The notes below the pieces were generated by a model. That model did not search any database. It was not told the origin of the DNA and was given only the letters and a program-made list of their open reading frames with translations. The translations under genes and the position numbers were made by a program. Source: Spirochaetaceae bacterium (GTDB lineage: Bacteria; Spirochaetota; Spirochaetia; Treponematales; Breznakiellaceae). Taken from it: a stretch of DNA of 6,019 nt. The DNA lies in contig JAISZQ010000250.1 of NCBI GenBank assembly GCA_031269165.1, positions 1-6,019 on the forward strand, in the 5' to 3' direction. Below, piece by piece: positions 4,552 to 6,019 of this stretch (position 1 is its first letter; the number at the start of each line of letters is the position of its first letter).

Positions 4552-5517
4552 ACGGACTTTCTTACGGCCCTTACCCTTTTTCTCGCCACGGCGGTACAGA
4601 TGGGAACCCACATTCTCTTCGCAGTCCTCGGCGGCATCTTATGCGAAAAAATCGGCAACATGAACCTCGGCATCGAGGGAATGATGCTCTTGGGCGCGTC
4701 GGTGGGCTTTTCCGCCGCCCTCTCCACCGCTAACCCGCTGGCCGCCGTCCTCGCCGCCGGAATCGCCGGGGCTGGCGGCGCCTTCATCTATGCGGTCATC
4801 ACCGTGAGCCTCCGGGGTAACCAAGTGGTAACCGGCCTCATCCTCACGATATTCGGCACCGGGGTCTCAGGCTTTCTCGGCAAGGGACTCTCGGGCAAGG
4901 CCCTCCCCGAAACGGTGTTGCACGCCTTCGCGCCCGTACAGGTTCCCCTGTTGCACCGGATCCCCGTGCTCGGGCAAATATTCTTCGTGCAAAGCCCCTA
5001 CGTGCTGGCCGGTATGATCCTCGCGCTTTTCCTCTACGTCTACTTCACGTACACCCGCGCCGGTCTCAACGCGCGCGCCGTGGGCGAAAACCCCGGCGTA
5101 GCCGACGCGTCAGGCATCCCCGTGATCCTCTATAAATACATCCACGTTGTCGCGGGCGGCTTTCTCTGCGGCGTGGGCGGCGCCTACCTTTCGCTCGTGT
5201 TCGTCCCCCGCTGGCAGGACAACATCACCGCCGGCGCGGGCTGGATTGCCGTAGCCCTCATCATATTCAGCACGTGGAACCCGCTCCGTGCCGTCTTCGC
5301 CGCCTACCTCTTCGGCGCGCTCAAAGGCATCGGCTTCAAATTTCAGAACATCGACCTCAGCGTCTTGGGCAGAAAAATTGTCTTCTCCCCCCAACTCCTC
5401 GATATGCTCCCCTACTTCGCCACGATCCTCGTTCTCATCATCATCACCTGCCGCAAAAAGCGCGAATACCAAGCCCCCGCCGGACTGGGCACGGCCTACT
5501 TCCGCGAGGAACGCTAG
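4552..5517 (+). CDS. ABC transporter permease, nucleoside/BMP-lipoprotein type (NupQ/YufQ-like)
   Basis: This is an integral inner-membrane permease of the branched-chain amino acid/ribose-like superfamily, in the subgroup that works with basic-membrane-protein lipoproteins to import nucleosides. The family hallmark LCEKIGNMNLGIEGMM is at residues 30-45, GNQVVTGLILTIFGTG at 89-104, and the cytoplasmic ATPase-coupling loop ARAVGENPGVADASGI at 174-189. The C-terminal FAAYLFGALKGIG is at 249-261. The hydrophobic pattern suggests about 8-10 membrane segments. At 321 residues it is full length, ending in a charged REER tail. The expected start reads ACG instead of ATG. If that is not used, translation could begin at ATG 4600 (305 residues) or TTG 4504 (337 residues). 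The ATPase, companion permease and lipoprotein genes normally next to it are absent upstream. Strong preference for G or C at third codon positions sets it apart from the kinase and regulator. It may be a stranded operon remnant. Confidence 0.88.
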   Translation, partial: TDFLTALTLFLATAVQMGTHILFAVLGGILCEKIGNMNLGIEGMMLLGASVGFSAALSTANPLAAVLAAGIAGAGGAFIYAVITVSLRGNQVVTGLILTIFGTGVSGFLGKGLSGKALPETVLHAFAPVQVPLLHRIPVLGQIFFVQSPYVLAGMILALFLYVYFTYTRAGLNARAVGENPGVADASGIPVILYKYIHVVAGGFLCGVGGAYLSLVFVPRWQDNITAGAGWIAVALIIFSTWNPLRAVFAAYLFGALKGIGFKFQNIDLSVLGRKIVFSPQLLDMLPYFATILVLIIITCRKKREYQAPAGLGTAYFREER

Positions 5518-5557
5518 ACGAAGAGATCGCCGTCGATGGAAGAGAGGGGAAAGAATT

Positions 5558-6019
5558 ATGGAAGAAAACAAGCGGCTGTATCCAACAAGCGAGGAAGTAT
5601 TTAACCAGAAGATTTTACCGGTGATAAAATCGTCTTACATCTGGAAAGGGCGCCCGCCCAAAGTATCGCATTACAGTGTATTCTGCGCGATACTGTATAT
5701 ACTCAGGGCTGGCTGCCCGTGGCGTGATTTGCCTGATGAATACGGGTTTTGGCATGTAACCTACGACCGGTTTCGTGGGGTAGCAAGCGGGGGTTATGGG
5801 CACAAATCCTGCTAAAACTGTAGAAAGAGGAGGCGACAGCCTTTAACGAGGTAATAATTGACAGCACCACGATGAAAGTCCGCCGCCACGGGGGCGGGCA
5901 AAAAGGGGGCTTCAGACAAAAGGAAAAAGCCGTGCGGGGATAAGCACGAAGTTTCACGCGGCGGTAACCGGTGACGGAAAACTGGCCGAGGGGTTTTTGA
6001 CCGGCGGCGAAGTAAATGA
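5558..6019 (+). pseudogene. IS5-family transposase, decayed, continues past the window end
   Basis: The frame starting ATG 5558 (AGGGGA 7 nt upstream) gives the N-terminal domain typical of IS5/IS427-group transposases: SYIWKGRPPKVSHY, AILYILRAGCPWRDLP, FWHVTYDRFR. Around 5771-5778 the match shifts by one base to another frame (SKRGLWAQILLKL). A TAG at 5821 there replaces an expected Gln codon. The DDE region follows with the first catalytic Asp in EVIIDSTTMKV (about 5848-5880) and HGGGQKGG. A second shift near 5940 leads to STKFHAAVTGDGKLAEGF and on to the window end. IS5 relatives sometimes use one programmed frameshift, but two shifts plus a nonsense codon indicate a dead copy. As read from the first start, the open frame stops at 5815 (85 residues). 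Only 40 bp separate it from the permease stop, so the left end of the IS must lie there. I could not recognise a terminal inverted repeat. Confidence 0.85.

Noticed and set aside
5110..5571. 153-codon minus-strand frame opposite the permease end
   Set aside because: High G+C content makes long antisense frames common. The plus strand encodes conserved permease sequence here.

Overview
The window looks like accessory DNA of a spirochaete, with Treponema-like genomes the best guess. This is inferred from the YesM/YesN-type two-component pair, the basic-membrane-protein/nucleoside-type ABC permease, the polyvalent-protein (LPD3-like) domain genes and the heavy load of dispersed palindromic repeats. 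No rRNA or tRNA is present to confirm it.

Layout. Positions 1-288 hold only repeats: a decayed palindrome, the left arm of a long inverted repeat and a second hairpin. Positions 289-1343 hold a two-domain gene of LPD3-like (large polyvalent protein-associated) type, apparently split by a one-base frameshift near 945. A 35-bp direct repeat encoding the peptide PLSATSSEMS ends each half. Positions 1386-1667 are a nest of inverted copies of a GTCATTGCGAG...GCAATCCA element. The right arm of the long inverted repeat follows at 1669-1750, and it mirrors the left arm at 81-139, so the whole LPD3 segment is bracketed by inverted repeats.

Positions 1744-4254 on the minus strand are a compact operon: a membrane sensor histidine kinase (2515-4254) followed 9 nt later by an AraC-type response regulator (1744-2505). 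The kinase should sense an extracytoplasmic ligand, phosphorylate the regulator's Asp55 and so control transcription. The kinase carries about 51 extra residues inside its ATPase domain, apparently an in-frame insertion.

Positions 4255-4551 form the divergent intergenic region. It holds three GTTCCAAAAC/GTTTTGGAAC palindromes and one terminator-like hairpin, then a promoter candidate and a strong Shine-Dalgarno. A full-length, GC-rich ABC permease (4552-5517) follows, whose expected ATG reads ACG. Its usual partners (second permease, ATPase, binding lipoprotein) are not in the window. From 5558 to the end runs a decayed IS5-family transposase with two frameshifts and one nonsense codon.

Overall the picture is one regulatory operon and one stranded transporter gene embedded in repeat-driven rearrangement. 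The most interesting items are the in-frame kinase insertion, the inverted-repeat-bounded LPD3 segment with its internal 35-bp repeat, the palindrome family and the ACG start.
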